From contig JAJPIZ010000041.1 in assembly GCA_021324435.1 (NCBI GenBank), positions 1 to 64,000 of the forward strand: DNA of 64,000 nt, written 5' to 3'. The stretch is from Anaerolineae bacterium (GTDB lineage Bacteria > Chloroflexota > Anaerolineae > Anaerolineales > Villigracilaceae). The notes below the pieces were generated by a model, which did not search any database, was not told the origin of the DNA, and was given only the letters and a program-made list of their open reading frames with translations. The position numbers and the translations under genes were made by a program. This document shows, piece by piece, positions 48,586 to 57,915 of the stretch. Position 1 is the first letter of the stretch. Each line of letters begins with the position of its first letter.

Positions 48586-51168
48586 TCAGACCGGCAGCCA
48601 TACAGTAAATGTCGAACCTGCGCCAGGCTTACTCTCAACTTCAATGGTCCCGCCATGATCGGTTACGATTCCATACGTTACAGACAGGCCCAAGCCTGTG
48701 CCTCCAGCGTTTCCCTTTGTCGTATAGAACGGCTCGAAGATTCGCTCTTTGCTTTGCGCGTCAATTCCCACGCCGCTATCTTTCACTGAAACGATCACCC
48801 ATTCGTGATTATCTCTGGCGCGCGTTCCCGTAGCAATCTCCAGTTGACCGCCGTTCGGCATGGCTTGCAACGCATTGTGCACTAGATTCAACAGCACTTG
48901 CTTTATCTGATTGCTGTCCACAGAGACCCACGGGAGGTCTTTGGCAAACAGAACATCAAGTTGCACACCGCTGGTATGGATGAGATGCTTCGTCAGCGCC
49001 ATGACATCATCCACAATCTCGTTCAAATCGGACTTTGAGCGGGTTCGTTCGCCCTGGCGGGCAAAATCCAACAGCCGCCTGACAACGCCTCGCGCCCGCA
49101 GAGCCTCATGCAAAACCATCTCCATATCGGCATGATGCGGCGCATCTCTGGGCGTTTCATCCAGAATGAGCTCGGTGAAACCTGTCACCGTTGTGAGCGG
49201 GTTATTCAATTCATGCGCGATACCGGCGGCCATTTCACCCACCGCGGCGAGTTTAGCGGCCTGCACCAATCGGCTCTCGGCCTCGCGCTGGGCAGACATG
49301 CGCGCCCGCAATTCCACTTGTGCGGCGCGCAGTTGATTCACAGTCTCCTGCAACCGTTGATATTGATCCGAACTCAGAACAACGGTAGCCAATACGCCCG
49401 CCAATGACTCCATCGCCAAAAGGTCGTTGTTCGTAAACGCATTATGCTGACTGCTTTCCACGTCAATAAACCCAAGAATGCGATCGCCTTGTTTCAATGC
49501 AACGCACATCTCCGAGCCGGCATCCCAGCCCTCCAGTTTTTTGTATAGTTGATCCTGGCTGGTATCATTGACCAATATGCTTTCGCCTGTGTACAAAACA
49601 TGACCGGTAATGCCCGCGCCAGCCATAAAAGCATCGGGCTTCAGAAGACGCCGCACCAGCGACCCGCGCGAGCCGCCAAATCCAACCACCGGTGATTGAG
49701 AATTTTCACTCGCCAGCATGACGACCGCCAACTCATAAGCAAAGTACTGCGCGAGCAAATCTGCAGTGACTTGCGCCATTTCCTGCTTATCGCTGAGACC
49801 GATGACCTGTTGGACCATCTCGTGGATCAAACCCAGATTGCGAGCGCGGGCCTCCGCCTCTTCGCGCAAACGGCCATATTCAACAAGACCGGCAAGATGG
49901 CTGGCGATGACGACCATGAGGTGTTCATCGTATTGACTGAACGCCTCGGCTTGCACGCTTTCAAGCGAAAGCAAGCCAATCGTCTGGCCGCGATATTTGA
50001 GCGGGACGATGAGGCTGGATCGAGCGCCAGAATAGACAGGTTTGAAATCAGGAGAGGAATCATTCAGCCGTAGAATCCGCCCATTGAGGAAGGGCAGAAT
50101 ATGGTGTCCCGCGAGAGCCGTGCTTTGCGAACTAAATTTTCCATCGCGGGTGCGGAATTCGCGCACAAGCCTCCCGTCCACCGAGGGCAAATACAACGTA
50201 ATCAATTCCGCGCTGAAGGAGCGCACGAGCAGGCCAAACACGCGTCGCGCAATCTGTTCGAGATTTTGCGCGGAGGATACAGTAAGCACAAAATCGTTGA
50301 GCAAAGCCAGGCGTTGCAGATGGCCCGTCAACTCATTGAAAGTGACAATGATCTCTACCGACGGGGCCAGCCGACGCGCGAGTTCGCGCAGACGTTTTAT
50401 TTGGGAGGCAGTGAACTCTGCCTGCGCCCATAAAGCTACCGCCCCGATCAACCGCTGACCAATGACAAGCGGAAAACAAACCCAATAATTTGTTGATTTT
50501 CGAAGCGCGTGAGGCAGATATTCCCATTCAGGGCGCTCCCGTGTAGCCGCCATATCAACCAGATTGCGATTCATCCGCCTAAGCAGAGTGTTTGACTCAA
50601 TCGAAAGCGAAAGGCCGGCTACACGCGCATCATTGAATTCAGCCATGACATTAAGAGTATCGCCGCGATGGATTGCAAGCCATCCGCCCTGCGGATTCAC
50701 CTCCTGTGTAAAATTGGAAAGCACGCGCTCGAGCGCGCGCGGCATGTCGTAGGGAAGTTCGGTCTGAAGGGTCGGCAGGATATTTTCCCTGCCATTCTCT
50801 GCAGAGTCTTGCATGAGTCCGGCGATTAAACGCCATATCCGTTGCGCGCCCGCGTTTTGTTTGCTGGCGCCGACAAGAATTAGGCGGGAAGTTTCGGGAA
50901 TTGGAAAAGCATACAGACGCGACGCTCCCAGTTTTGCGCTGGCCGGCAAAGGGGCAGGCCGAGCCGATGTGCCTTTGAACATGTTGGAGAGCCACGCGTC
51001 CAATGATCCCTCGGAAAGAAATCTGATCAGGGTAGCGCGTTTGGATTTCGGCAAACGATGCGCGGTGTGAATGAACAAATGGCCGCTGTCTCGTTCGACC
51101 ACCGCCGCCCAGGCCGCGGCTGTCAGTTGGCAGGCTTCTTTGAGCCGAGTCTCGGCATTTTCACTCAT
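48586..51168 (-). CDS. Soluble multi-GAF histidine kinase
   Basis: An 860-aa protein without membrane helices. The N-terminal 140 residues are divergent; GAF-like domains follow at about 140-285, 290-440 and 450-615 (DRILGFIDVESSQHNAFT). A coiled coil leads to the kinase core: His652 in GIAHELNNPLTTV, NLVHNALQAMPNGG, DSGVGID and GGTGLGLSVTYG. It is the first gene of the leftward cluster, with its own promoter at 51193-51219 and GGGAG before the start. It probably phosphorylates the receiver of the next protein and/or the OmpR-type regulator. Confidence 0.92.
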   Translation of the reverse strand: MSENAETRLKEACQLTAAAWAAVVERDSGHLFIHTAHRLPKSKRATLIRFLSEGSLDAWLSNMFKGTSARPAPLPASAKLGASRLYAFPIPETSRLILVGASKQNAGAQRIWRLIAGLMQDSAENGRENILPTLQTELPYDMPRALERVLSNFTQEVNPQGGWLAIHRGDTLNVMAEFNDARVAGLSLSIESNTLLRRMNRNLVDMAATRERPEWEYLPHALRKSTNYWVCFPLVIGQRLIGAVALWAQAEFTASQIKRLRELARRLAPSVEIIVTFNELTGHLQRLALLNDFVLTVSSAQNLEQIARRVFGLLVRSFSAELITLYLPSVDGRLVREFRTRDGKFSSQSTALAGHHILPFLNGRILRLNDSSPDFKPVYSGARSSLIVPLKYRGQTIGLLSLESVQAEAFSQYDEHLMVVIASHLAGLVEYGRLREEAEARARNLGLIHEMVQQVIGLSDKQEMAQVTADLLAQYFAYELAVVMLASENSQSPVVGFGGSRGSLVRRLLKPDAFMAGAGITGHVLYTGESILVNDTSQDQLYKKLEGWDAGSEMCVALKQGDRILGFIDVESSQHNAFTNNDLLAMESLAGVLATVVLSSDQYQRLQETVNQLRAAQVELRARMSAQREAESRLVQAAKLAAVGEMAAGIAHELNNPLTTVTGFTELILDETPRDAPHHADMEMVLHEALRARGVVRRLLDFARQGERTRSKSDLNEIVDDVMALTKHLIHTSGVQLDVLFAKDLPWVSVDSNQIKQVLLNLVHNALQAMPNGGQLEIATGTRARDNHEWVIVSVKDSGVGIDAQSKERIFEPFYTTKGNAGGTGLGLSVTYGIVTDHGGTIEVESKPGAGSTFTVWLPV

Positions 51169-51192
51169 TGGCTACACACATTTCTCCCTAAA

Positions 51193-51219
51193 ATTATACA
51201 GCACGAGCGGATGGTACAA
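51193..51219 (-). promoter_or_regulatory. Promoter of the leftward kinase cluster
   Basis: Read leftward: TTGTAC (51219-51214), 15-bp spacer, TATAAT (51198-51193), 24 nt before the start codon. The -35 shares bases with the -10 of divergent trmFO, so the two promoters should compete. Confidence 0.55.
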
Positions 51220-51220
51220 T
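51212..51220 (+). promoter_or_regulatory. Extended -10 promoter of trmFO
   Basis: TGG followed by TACAAT (51215-51220), ten bases before the trmFO ATG. The RNA would start only about four bases before the codon, and no ribosome-binding site is present, so the mRNA is probably leaderless. Confidence 0.5.
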
Positions 51221-51230
51221 AGCCCTCAAA

Positions 51231-52571
51231 ATGACCGATTTAATTGTGATTGGCGGCGGGCTGGCCGGCAGTGAAGCCGCCTGGCAGGCCGCCCAACGCG
51301 GTCTGAGTGTTGATCTTTACGAGATGCGGCCCGCCCTGTCAACGGGCGCGCACGAGACCGAATATCTGGCGGAACTGGTCTGCTCGAACTCGCTTGGCTC
51401 GAATTTGCCGGACCGGGCTTCCGGCCTGCTGAAAAACGAACTGCGTCGACTCGGTTCCATGCTTTTGGAATGCGCCGAGGCCGCGGCGCTTCCCGCGGGC
51501 GCGGCTCTCGCTGTGGACCGTGAACTCTTTGCGCGAACTGTCACCGAGCGGATTCAGACTCATCCCTGCATCCGGGTCATTCGCGAAGAAGTTACCGATC
51601 TTCCCAGGGCATTGGCCATCGTCGCCTCCGGCCCCTTGACCTCGCCCGCGCTCTCGCAAAAAATTGCCGAACTGAGCGGTGAGCAACATCTCTATTTCTT
51701 CGACGCCATCGCACCGATTGTCTCTCGCGAGAGCATCAACGTGCAAGTCGCTTTCCGCGCCTCGCGTTACGATCAGGGTGGAGAAGATGGCGGCGATTAC
51801 ATCAATTGTCCATTCACCAAAGACGAATACTATGCGTTCGTTGACGCTCTGCTGGGAGCCGAACGGATTGAATTGCGCGCGTTCGAAGATGCGATTCGCT
51901 CGGGCGTAAAAGCCGGCCATTTCTTCGAGGGCTGTCTGCCCGTGGAAATCATCGCCGAGCGCGGCAAAGATTCGCTGATGTTCGGTCCGATGCGGCCAAC
52001 CGGCCTCAAAGACCCGCGCACGGGCAAGCGGCCTTACGCAGTCGTTCAACTGCGACAGGATAATCTTGCGGGCAATCTGTTCAACCTTGTTGGCTTTCAA
52101 ACCAACCTGAAATATCCCGAGCAAAAGCGCGTCTTTCGACTCATCCCCGGACTTGAAAAAGCGGAGTTCGTGCGTTATGGGCAGATGCATCGCAACACAT
52201 TCATCGCGTCGCCAAAACTTCTGCGTCCCACGCTTCAATTTCTCGAACGCGATCATCTATTTTTCGCGGGGCAGATCACCGGTGTGGAGGGGTACATGGG
52301 CAACATCGCCACCGGCCTGCTGGCGGGCATCAACGCCGCCCGCGTTCACAAAGGACAACAGCCTCTCACGCTTCCACAGACCACCATGCTCGGCGCGCTG
52401 TGTCATTATGTTGCACATGCCGATCTCAAAGACTTCCAGCCGATGAAAGCCAATTTTGGAATTCTGCCCGCGCTGGACGAAACAACCCGACTCGGTAAAC
52501 GCGAGCGCGCTAAGTTCTATGCAGATCGCGCACTCCTCGATCTTGAAGAGACTCTTACATTGCATGAATAG
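51231..52571 (+). CDS. trmFO: Methylenetetrahydrofolate-tRNA (uracil-5-)-methyltransferase TrmFO
   Basis: A 446-aa flavoenzyme that makes 5-methyluridine at tRNA position 54 using methylene-THF. The N-terminal FAD-binding [29 protein letters not shown] and the [18 protein letters not shown] block are all diagnostic of TrmFO. The length is normal for the family. The start at 51231 is the first ATG after an extended -10 with almost no leader. The next gene (M28 hydrolase) overlaps its end by 8 nt. Confidence 0.97.
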   Translation: MTDLIVIGGGLAGSEAAWQAAQRGLSVDLYEMRPALSTGAHETEYLAELVCSNSLGSNLPDRASGLLKNELRRLGSMLLECAEAAALPAGAALAVDRELFARTVTERIQTHPCIRVIREEVTDLPRALAIVASGPLTSPALSQKIAELSGEQHLYFFDAIAPIVSRESINVQVAFRASRYDQGGEDGGDYINCPFTKDEYYAFVDALLGAERIELRAFEDAIRSGVKAGHFFEGCLPVEIIAERGKDSLMFGPMRPTGLKDPRTGKRPYAVVQLRQDNLAGNLFNLVGFQTNLKYPEQKRVFRLIPGLEKAEFVRYGQMHRNTFIASPKLLRPTLQFLERDHLFFAGQITGVEGYMGNIATGLLAGINAARVHKGQQPLTLPQTTMLGALCHYVAHADLKDFQPMKANFGILPALDETTRLGKRERAKFYADRALLDLEETLTLHE

Positions 52572-53466
52572 ACGCAACACCATCCTCTATCTTTCGGCAA
52601 TCGGACTTTTATTGATCATCGCGCTTGGCTGGTACGCGCGGGCGTTCATTCTGGACCGTGAGGCGGCCGCCACGAAATTCAGCGGCGACCGCGCCTATGC
52701 CGACGTGAAGACGCAAGTGGCGTTCGGGCCGCGCATTCCCGGGTCGGACGCGCACGCCAAAGTCCTGGATTGGATGCGGAGCGAACTCGAGCCCGCGGGC
52801 TGGCAGGTGGAGATTCAACAATCCGAATCCATGGGGCATCCCATCCAAAATCTGGTCGCGCATCGCACCAACGAAGCACCGCAGATCATTCTCGGCGCGC
52901 ATTACGACTCGCGCATCTACGCCAACCGCGATCCTGATCCATCCAAATGGACTCAGCCCGTACCCGGCGCGAACGACGGCGCGTCGGGGGTTGCCGTCCT
53001 GCTCGAACTCGCGCGAAGCCTGCCCGACGACACGGTTCCGATTTGGCTGGTTTTTTTCGACGCAGAAGACAATGGCGAAATTCAAGGATGGGATTGGTTG
53101 CTCGGCTCGAAGGCATTTGTTGCAAAAATGATCGAGAGACCAAAGGTTATGATTCTGGTGGACATGGTCGGCGACTCAGATTTGAGCCTGCCAATGGAAG
53201 CTAATTCCGATCCTGCGCTCCGTGAATCCATTTGGCAAACCGCGGCGGATTTGGGTTATGGACAGATCTTTATCCCGGAACCCAAATATTACATTGAAGA
53301 CGACCATATCCCCTTCATTCAGGCAGGCATCCCGTCGGTGGACATCATTGACATCAACTACCAATACTGGCACACGACTTCCGATACGCCCGAACATGTC
53401 TCCGCGCAAAGTCTGCAAATTGTCGGAGACGTGTTACAAACCTGGCTTTCCCAACAAAAACGATAA
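52564..53466 (+). CDS. Glutaminyl-cyclase-like M28 zinc hydrolase
   Basis: A 300-aa protein. An N-terminal hydrophobic helix (about 6-24) makes it exported or membrane-anchored. Zinc-ligand blocks of the M28 fold are visible: [24 protein letters not shown], a later Asp, and [22 protein letters not shown] near the end is particularly like glutaminyl-peptide cyclotransferase, which converts N-terminal Gln to pyroglutamate. An ordinary aminopeptidase is the alternative. I chose the ATG at 52564, which overlaps the trmFO stop by 8 nt and starts just before the signal helix; the frame is open upstream to 52456 but would bury the signal. Confidence 0.85.
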   Translation: MNRRNTILYLSAIGLLLIIALGWYARAFILDREAAATKFSGDRAYADVKTQVAFGPRIPGSDAHAKVLDWMRSELEPAGWQVEIQQSESMGHPIQNLVAHRTNEAPQIILGAHYDSRIYANRDPDPSKWTQPVPGANDGASGVAVLLELARSLPDDTVPIWLVFFDAEDNGEIQGWDWLLGSKAFVAKMIERPKVMILVDMVGDSDLSLPMEANSDPALRESIWQTAADLGYGQIFIPEPKYYIEDDHIPFIQAGIPSVDIIDINYQYWHTTSDTPEHVSAQSLQIVGDVLQTWLSQQKR

Positions 53467-53526
53467 TCGAATTAAAATTGCCAAAAGAGGCGGCACGGCG
53501 TACACTTGGGATAAGTCGAGCCAAAC

Positions 53527-54795
53527 ATGAAAGCCAATGAGTTGCTAAACCAAATTCGAGCGCCCTGGTTACAGCGCGTGTCGGTCAGTATCGCACGCGG
53601 AGCCGGGTCGCGCGAGGGATTTAGCCAGCAGCTGGATCGTCTTTTCAGTTGCCTGCAACAGGCGGTTACCAGCGGCAACCCGGCCTGGTTGGATTCGGTC
53701 ATTCACGAGTGGACCGGCTCCCCTACTCTGACCGATCTTCAGCAAAGGCACAATAATGTTTCCGACCTGCTCAACAAAATCATATCCATCACAAACGATG
53801 TTGCCATCGAGAATCTTCCAGAGCAAGACGCACTCGATCTGTTAACAACGGTCATGCCCATTTACACCTACGCGCTCGAGAAGACTGCGCGCCTTGAAAT
53901 GGAGGCACGCGTCACGTACATCTCAAACGAACTGGCTGAGATGCAACAAAAGCTGGAACGCCTCGACCGGTCAAAGTCCAGTTTTATCTCGGTTGCGGCG
54001 CACGAACTCAAAACACCGTTGACCCTGATCGAAGGCTACACAGCCATGATGCGCGACCTCGTAAGCCCAAACAGCAACGGTCAGATAGACACGTTGTTGA
54101 ACGGCGTGAACATCGGCATCCAGCGCCTGCGTCAGATCATTGACGATATGATTGATGTCTCAGTGATAGACAACAATTTGCTCTCGCTCAATGTGCAACC
54201 GCTGTGGCTCAGCCATCTATTCGATTTGCTCAAACACGACCTCGAAGACGTGATCCGCGAACGACATTTGAACCTTGAAATAAAACCGTTTCCCGGCAGC
54301 GATTTATGGATCTACGCCGACGCCGAACGGCTCTATCAGGGACTCCATAATGTGCTCACCAACGCCATCAAATACACCCCCGATCATGGCCGCATCACTG
54401 TGGACGGGCGAACTCTGCCCGGCTTTATCGAGATCACTATCGCCGACACAGGCATCGGCATTTCGCCTGAACACCAGAGCCAGATTTTCGAGAAGTTCGG
54501 TCAGCTGGGTCATAGTAATCTACATTCGAGCGGCAAGACCAAATTCAAGGGCGGCGGTCCTGGATTAGGATTGCCGATTACACGTGGTATCATCGAAGCC
54601 CATGGCGGAACGATTTGGGTTGAGTCTCCCGGCTATGACGAGGAAAAATGTCCCGGCTCGACATTCCACATTTTGATCCCGTCCCGAACCGAGCCGACCG
54701 ATCCGAAGATCGCAAAACTATTTGGCAAATTAGAGAAAGTGCAACCGGAACCTGATGGCAAAGAGAATCCCCCAACCGACTCAGCCGCCGCGTGA
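53527..54795 (+). CDS. Soluble histidine kinase
   Basis: A 422-aa kinase without membrane helices. The N-terminal 130 residues do not resemble a domain I recognise. A coiled coil (NELAEMQQKLERLDRSKSS) leads to HisKA with His159 in VAAHELKTPLTL, then HATPase with NVLTNAIKYTPDHG, DTGIGISPEH and GGGPGLGLPI. The C-terminal 40 residues are polar. No response regulator is adjacent, so it is an orphan. Its last 41 nt overlap the start of hflX. Confidence 0.92.
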   Translation: MKANELLNQIRAPWLQRVSVSIARGAGSREGFSQQLDRLFSCLQQAVTSGNPAWLDSVIHEWTGSPTLTDLQQRHNNVSDLLNKIISITNDVAIENLPEQDALDLLTTVMPIYTYALEKTARLEMEARVTYISNELAEMQQKLERLDRSKSSFISVAAHELKTPLTLIEGYTAMMRDLVSPNSNGQIDTLLNGVNIGIQRLRQIIDDMIDVSVIDNNLLSLNVQPLWLSHLFDLLKHDLEDVIRERHLNLEIKPFPGSDLWIYADAERLYQGLHNVLTNAIKYTPDHGRITVDGRTLPGFIEITIADTGIGISPEHQSQIFEKFGQLGHSNLHSSGKTKFKGGGPGLGLPITRGIIEAHGGTIWVESPGYDEEKCPGSTFHILIPSRTEPTDPKIAKLFGKLEKVQPEPDGKENPPTDSAAA

Positions 54796-56110
54796 ACGCG
54801 CGTTTCTGGTCGGCGTTGAAATTTATCAGCAAAAACATAACCTTTCACTCGAAGATTCGCTCACCGAACTCGCCCTGCTCTCCGATACCGCAGGGCTTGA
54901 AGTCGTTGGTCAACTGACGCAGAAACTCATCCACCCGCACGTTGAAACATACATCGGCCCCGGCAAAGTGAAGGAACTCAAAGCGCTCGCCGAAGAAACG
55001 CTTTCGCAAGTCATCATTTTCGACGACGAACTCTCGCCGCGCCATCAACGCGAACTCGAAAAGGCGCTTGGCCCCAACATCCGCGTGCTGGATCGCACCG
55101 CGCTGATTCTCGACATCTTCGCCCAGCACGCGCATACCGCCGAGGGAATGTTGCAGGTGGAACTGGCGCAATATGAATATTTCCTGCCGCGTCTTACGGG
55201 ACAATGGACGCATCTGGCTCGACAAGCAGGCGGCGGCGGCGGACGAACCGGCTCGACCGGCGGCGTGGGTCTACGCGGTCCCGGCGAGACTCAACTTGAA
55301 GTGGATCGCCGCGCCATCCGCGCCCGCATCGCGCACCTCAAGCGCGAACTGGAAAAAGTCCGCGCGCATCGTATGAGATATCGCGCTCAGCGCAAACGCT
55401 CGCGCATTCCAACGGTCGCGCTGGTCGGCTACACCAACGCGGGAAAATCAACATTGCTTAACCGCCTCGCAAAAGCGGATGTATACGCGGCCAATCAATT
55501 ATTTGCTACGCTTGATCCGACCACGAGGCGCATTGAATTGCCGGGCGGCTATCAGGCTCTGCTCACCGACACGGTCGGCTTCATTCAAAAGTTGCCGACA
55601 ACGCTGGTTGCGGCATTCCACGCGACATTGGAAGAGATTGCCGAGGCCGACTTGCTCCTGCATGTGGTGGACATTTCTCATCACAACGCGTTGAATCAAT
55701 ATAAGTCCGTGCAAGAGACACTGAATGAGATCGGCGCGGGACATATCCCAACCGTCACAGCGTTGAATAAAATAGATCGCCTCAGCCGGCCCGAGGTCGC
55801 GCGTGAGACGGTTCGAAATTTTCCCAAAGCAATTGCCGTTTCAGCGCGCACCGGAGTCGGTCAGGCCGAATTGCTCGATTTGATCAAACAGGAACTTTAT
55901 GAAAGATATACACCCGTGCTCGTCCGCTTGCCATATCAACAAGGTGCGCTGATCTCGCTCTTCCATGAAGTGGGCCAAGTCGAGCGTATCGAACACGAGC
56001 GCGGCGGAGTGCTCATGCAGGGACGAATTCCGGGGCGACTGGCCGCGCAATTCTCACCGTGGCTGGTTACGGAGAATCGCGCGGAACTTGAGCGAGAGGA
56101 GGAGGTCTGA
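54755..56110 (+). CDS. hflX: Ribosome-associated GTPase HflX
   Basis: A 451-aa GTPase that binds the large ribosomal subunit and splits stalled ribosomes. The N-terminal HflX domain (YIGPGKVKEL, IIFDDELSPRHQRELE) and the Gly-rich linker GGGGRTGSTGGVGLRGPGE are diagnostic. The G domain has GYTNAGKSTLLNRL at about 226-239, DTVGFIQKLPTTLVAAFHATLEE (G3) and NKID (G4). The C-terminal extension is of normal size. The start lies inside the upstream kinase gene (41-nt overlap). The following small gene overlaps the stop by one base. Confidence 0.97.
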   Translation: MAKRIPQPTQPPRERAFLVGVEIYQQKHNLSLEDSLTELALLSDTAGLEVVGQLTQKLIHPHVETYIGPGKVKELKALAEETLSQVIIFDDELSPRHQRELEKALGPNIRVLDRTALILDIFAQHAHTAEGMLQVELAQYEYFLPRLTGQWTHLARQAGGGGGRTGSTGGVGLRGPGETQLEVDRRAIRARIAHLKRELEKVRAHRMRYRAQRKRSRIPTVALVGYTNAGKSTLLNRLAKADVYAANQLFATLDPTTRRIELPGGYQALLTDTVGFIQKLPTTLVAAFHATLEEIAEADLLLHVVDISHHNALNQYKSVQETLNEIGAGHIPTVTALNKIDRLSRPEVARETVRNFPKAIAVSARTGVGQAELLDLIKQELYERYTPVLVRLPYQQGALISLFHEVGQVERIEHERGGVLMQGRIPGRLAAQFSPWLVTENRAELEREEEV

Positions 56111-56310
56111 TGTCAAAATTGTTCGACTGGCTTTCAGAATTTTTAGCGCATCGCAAAGGATTGCTGCCTCTGCTTGGAATCGTATTTGTCCTCTGTAATC
56201 TTTCCTTGCAATTCCTGCCCTTCACGGGCTGGCTGGCCAGCAGCAATCTTATGCTTCATATCGGATTGATTATCGCGATTTTGGGATTAATGCTTGCATG
56301 GGCATTGTAG
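56110..56310 (+). CDS. Small two-helix membrane protein, function unknown
   Basis: A 66-aa protein with two hydrophobic stretches (about 18-37 and 45-66) and a basic N-terminus (FLAHRKG). I do not recognise the family. Its ATG overlaps the hflX stop by one base (TGATG), with GAGGAGG just upstream, and its end overlaps the glycosyltransferase start by 13 nt. The tight coupling on both sides and the strong ribosome-binding site argue that it is real. Confidence 0.75.
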   Translation: MSKLFDWLSEFLAHRKGLLPLLGIVFVLCNLSLQFLPFTGWLASSNLMLHIGLIIAILGLMLAWAL

Positions 56311-57878
56311 AACAAAACGAAAAAGAGAACCGCTTCTGGTTTTACTTCTTTCTGGCCGGACTGATTGTCGGCCTTATTTTACGTTTTTACCTCGCCAGTT
56401 TCGCGAAGATGCCGGGTCATGGTGACTCGGCATTCTACTATACGGTCGCTAAAAATATAGCGCTCGGCCGCGGCCCGGTAATTGATTACATCGTCTATTT
56501 TTTCAGCGGGCTTTTGCCGCTTCCCCACTACGCGGGCGATTTTTGGAATCCGACTGCCGGGTATCTAATCGCGATTCCGATGATCATATTCAGGAGTACA
56601 TCCATCCATGTTGCGCTCATCGCGCCCATTCTGACCGGAATCGTCCCGGCTATTGTTGGGTATCTCGCTGGGAAAAAATATTCCGGTTCGATTACCGTCG
56701 GGGCGCTAACCGGCGTTCTAACTTTCTTTTCACCGTTCCAAGTCTGGTTTTCTACAACAACCGAAGCGATCATCTTCTCAGGCGCATTTGGGGCGTTTGC
56801 GCTTTATTTCATGATGAAGGGTGATGAATCGCCGCGCAACTACCTCGTCGCGTCCATTTTCACCGGCCTGGCAAATTTGATTCGCCAAGACACTATTCTT
56901 TTGCTTGGTGTGCTTGGGATTTGCATACTACTCGCAACAGTGCCGTGGAAATCAAAGTTAATCGTTGCCAGCGCGGCGGTCGGGATTCACCTACTCATCC
57001 TTTCCCCGCTTTTAATCAAGAATTACATGGAACTCGGATCGCTCTTTCCAGCCGGCCCGGCCAAGACGGCCTTCCTAACCACATACGAAGATTTTCATTC
57101 CTACAACAAAGAGATAGACTGGCGCACATTGCGCGCGACATTCGGGATTCGGGGCATCATCACAAAAAGACTTCACACCGCTTGGGAAAATATCGGCCAA
57201 GTGGAATATTTCATTGACCCGGTGCTTGAATGGCTCTTCTTGGCATCATTAGTAGAGCTCATTTTCATTCGCAGAAATTTCTTGAAGTTGAAATGGCTCT
57301 TGCCAGCATTTCTTTTCGCGGCGTTTGAATATTTGTTTTACACGTTTGTTGCCAGTTACTCCGGGCCTGGCTCGCTAATCAAGAGCCTCGGGGTCTTGAT
57401 GCCATTTATTTGCCTCATGATCATTGATAGCTGCGCCGCTTATCTTCGACCAAAGTCATTACTCTTCAGCGCAGTTATTTTGCTATCTGTTTATTCGGCC
57501 TACACCGGTTTTCGGAGAAATTACGCCTCCACCGTCTATTACAACGACATTTATGGACAATATAAAATTGTTCAATCAATTGTCGCAGAAGACGCTGAAA
57601 AAAGGGGAATAGAAGCCAGCGACATTTCGATTATGGCGCGTGACACGTGGGACGTGTATGAGGGAACCGGCTTCAAAACCGTCATGGTTCCAAACAACAA
57701 CGTGGACACGATCTTATTTGTGGCCCAACACTATGACACTCATTACATTCTTCTTCCAGCAGACCGCCCCCAGTTGCAAAAAGTTTACGACAATACAACA
57801 CCTGATCCTCGGTTCCATCTTATAGCATCTATCCCCAATTCCGATCTAAAAATATTTTGGATGGATTTTGGTCCATAG
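56298..57878 (+). CDS. GT-C-type membrane glycosyltransferase (family 39-like)
   Basis: A 526-aa protein with ten or more membrane helices. The first extracytoplasmic loop carries GHGDSAFYYTVAKNIALGRG, where the Asp matches the catalytic acidic residue of GT-39/ArnT-like enzymes that use lipid-linked sugars. The C-terminal 100 residues (about 425-526) are soluble and presumably extracytoplasmic. The donor and acceptor are unknown. The start overlaps the small membrane protein by 13 nt. It converges with another GT-C-like gene 37 nt away, with no clear terminator between them. Confidence 0.85.
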   Translation: MGIVEQNEKENRFWFYFFLAGLIVGLILRFYLASFAKMPGHGDSAFYYTVAKNIALGRGPVIDYIVYFFSGLLPLPHYAGDFWNPTAGYLIAIPMIIFRSTSIHVALIAPILTGIVPAIVGYLAGKKYSGSITVGALTGVLTFFSPFQVWFSTTTEAIIFSGAFGAFALYFMMKGDESPRNYLVASIFTGLANLIRQDTILLLGVLGICILLATVPWKSKLIVASAAVGIHLLILSPLLIKNYMELGSLFPAGPAKTAFLTTYEDFHSYNKEIDWRTLRATFGIRGIITKRLHTAWENIGQVEYFIDPVLEWLFLASLVELIFIRRNFLKLKWLLPAFLFAAFEYLFYTFVASYSGPGSLIKSLGVLMPFICLMIIDSCAAYLRPKSLLFSAVILLSVYSAYTGFRRNYASTVYYNDIYGQYKIVQSIVAEDAEKRGIEASDISIMARDTWDVYEGTGFKTVMVPNNNVDTILFVAQHYDTHYILLPADRPQLQKVYDNTTPDPRFHLIASIPNSDLKIFWMDFGP

Positions 57879-57915
57879 CAAGTCGGGTAGCATAAACCCT
57901 TGGCTCCGAGTTTGG

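Noticed and set aside
51339-52256. 305-codon leftward frame inside trmFO
   Set aside because: Antisense shadow of a well-supported gene with no domain or ribosome-binding site.
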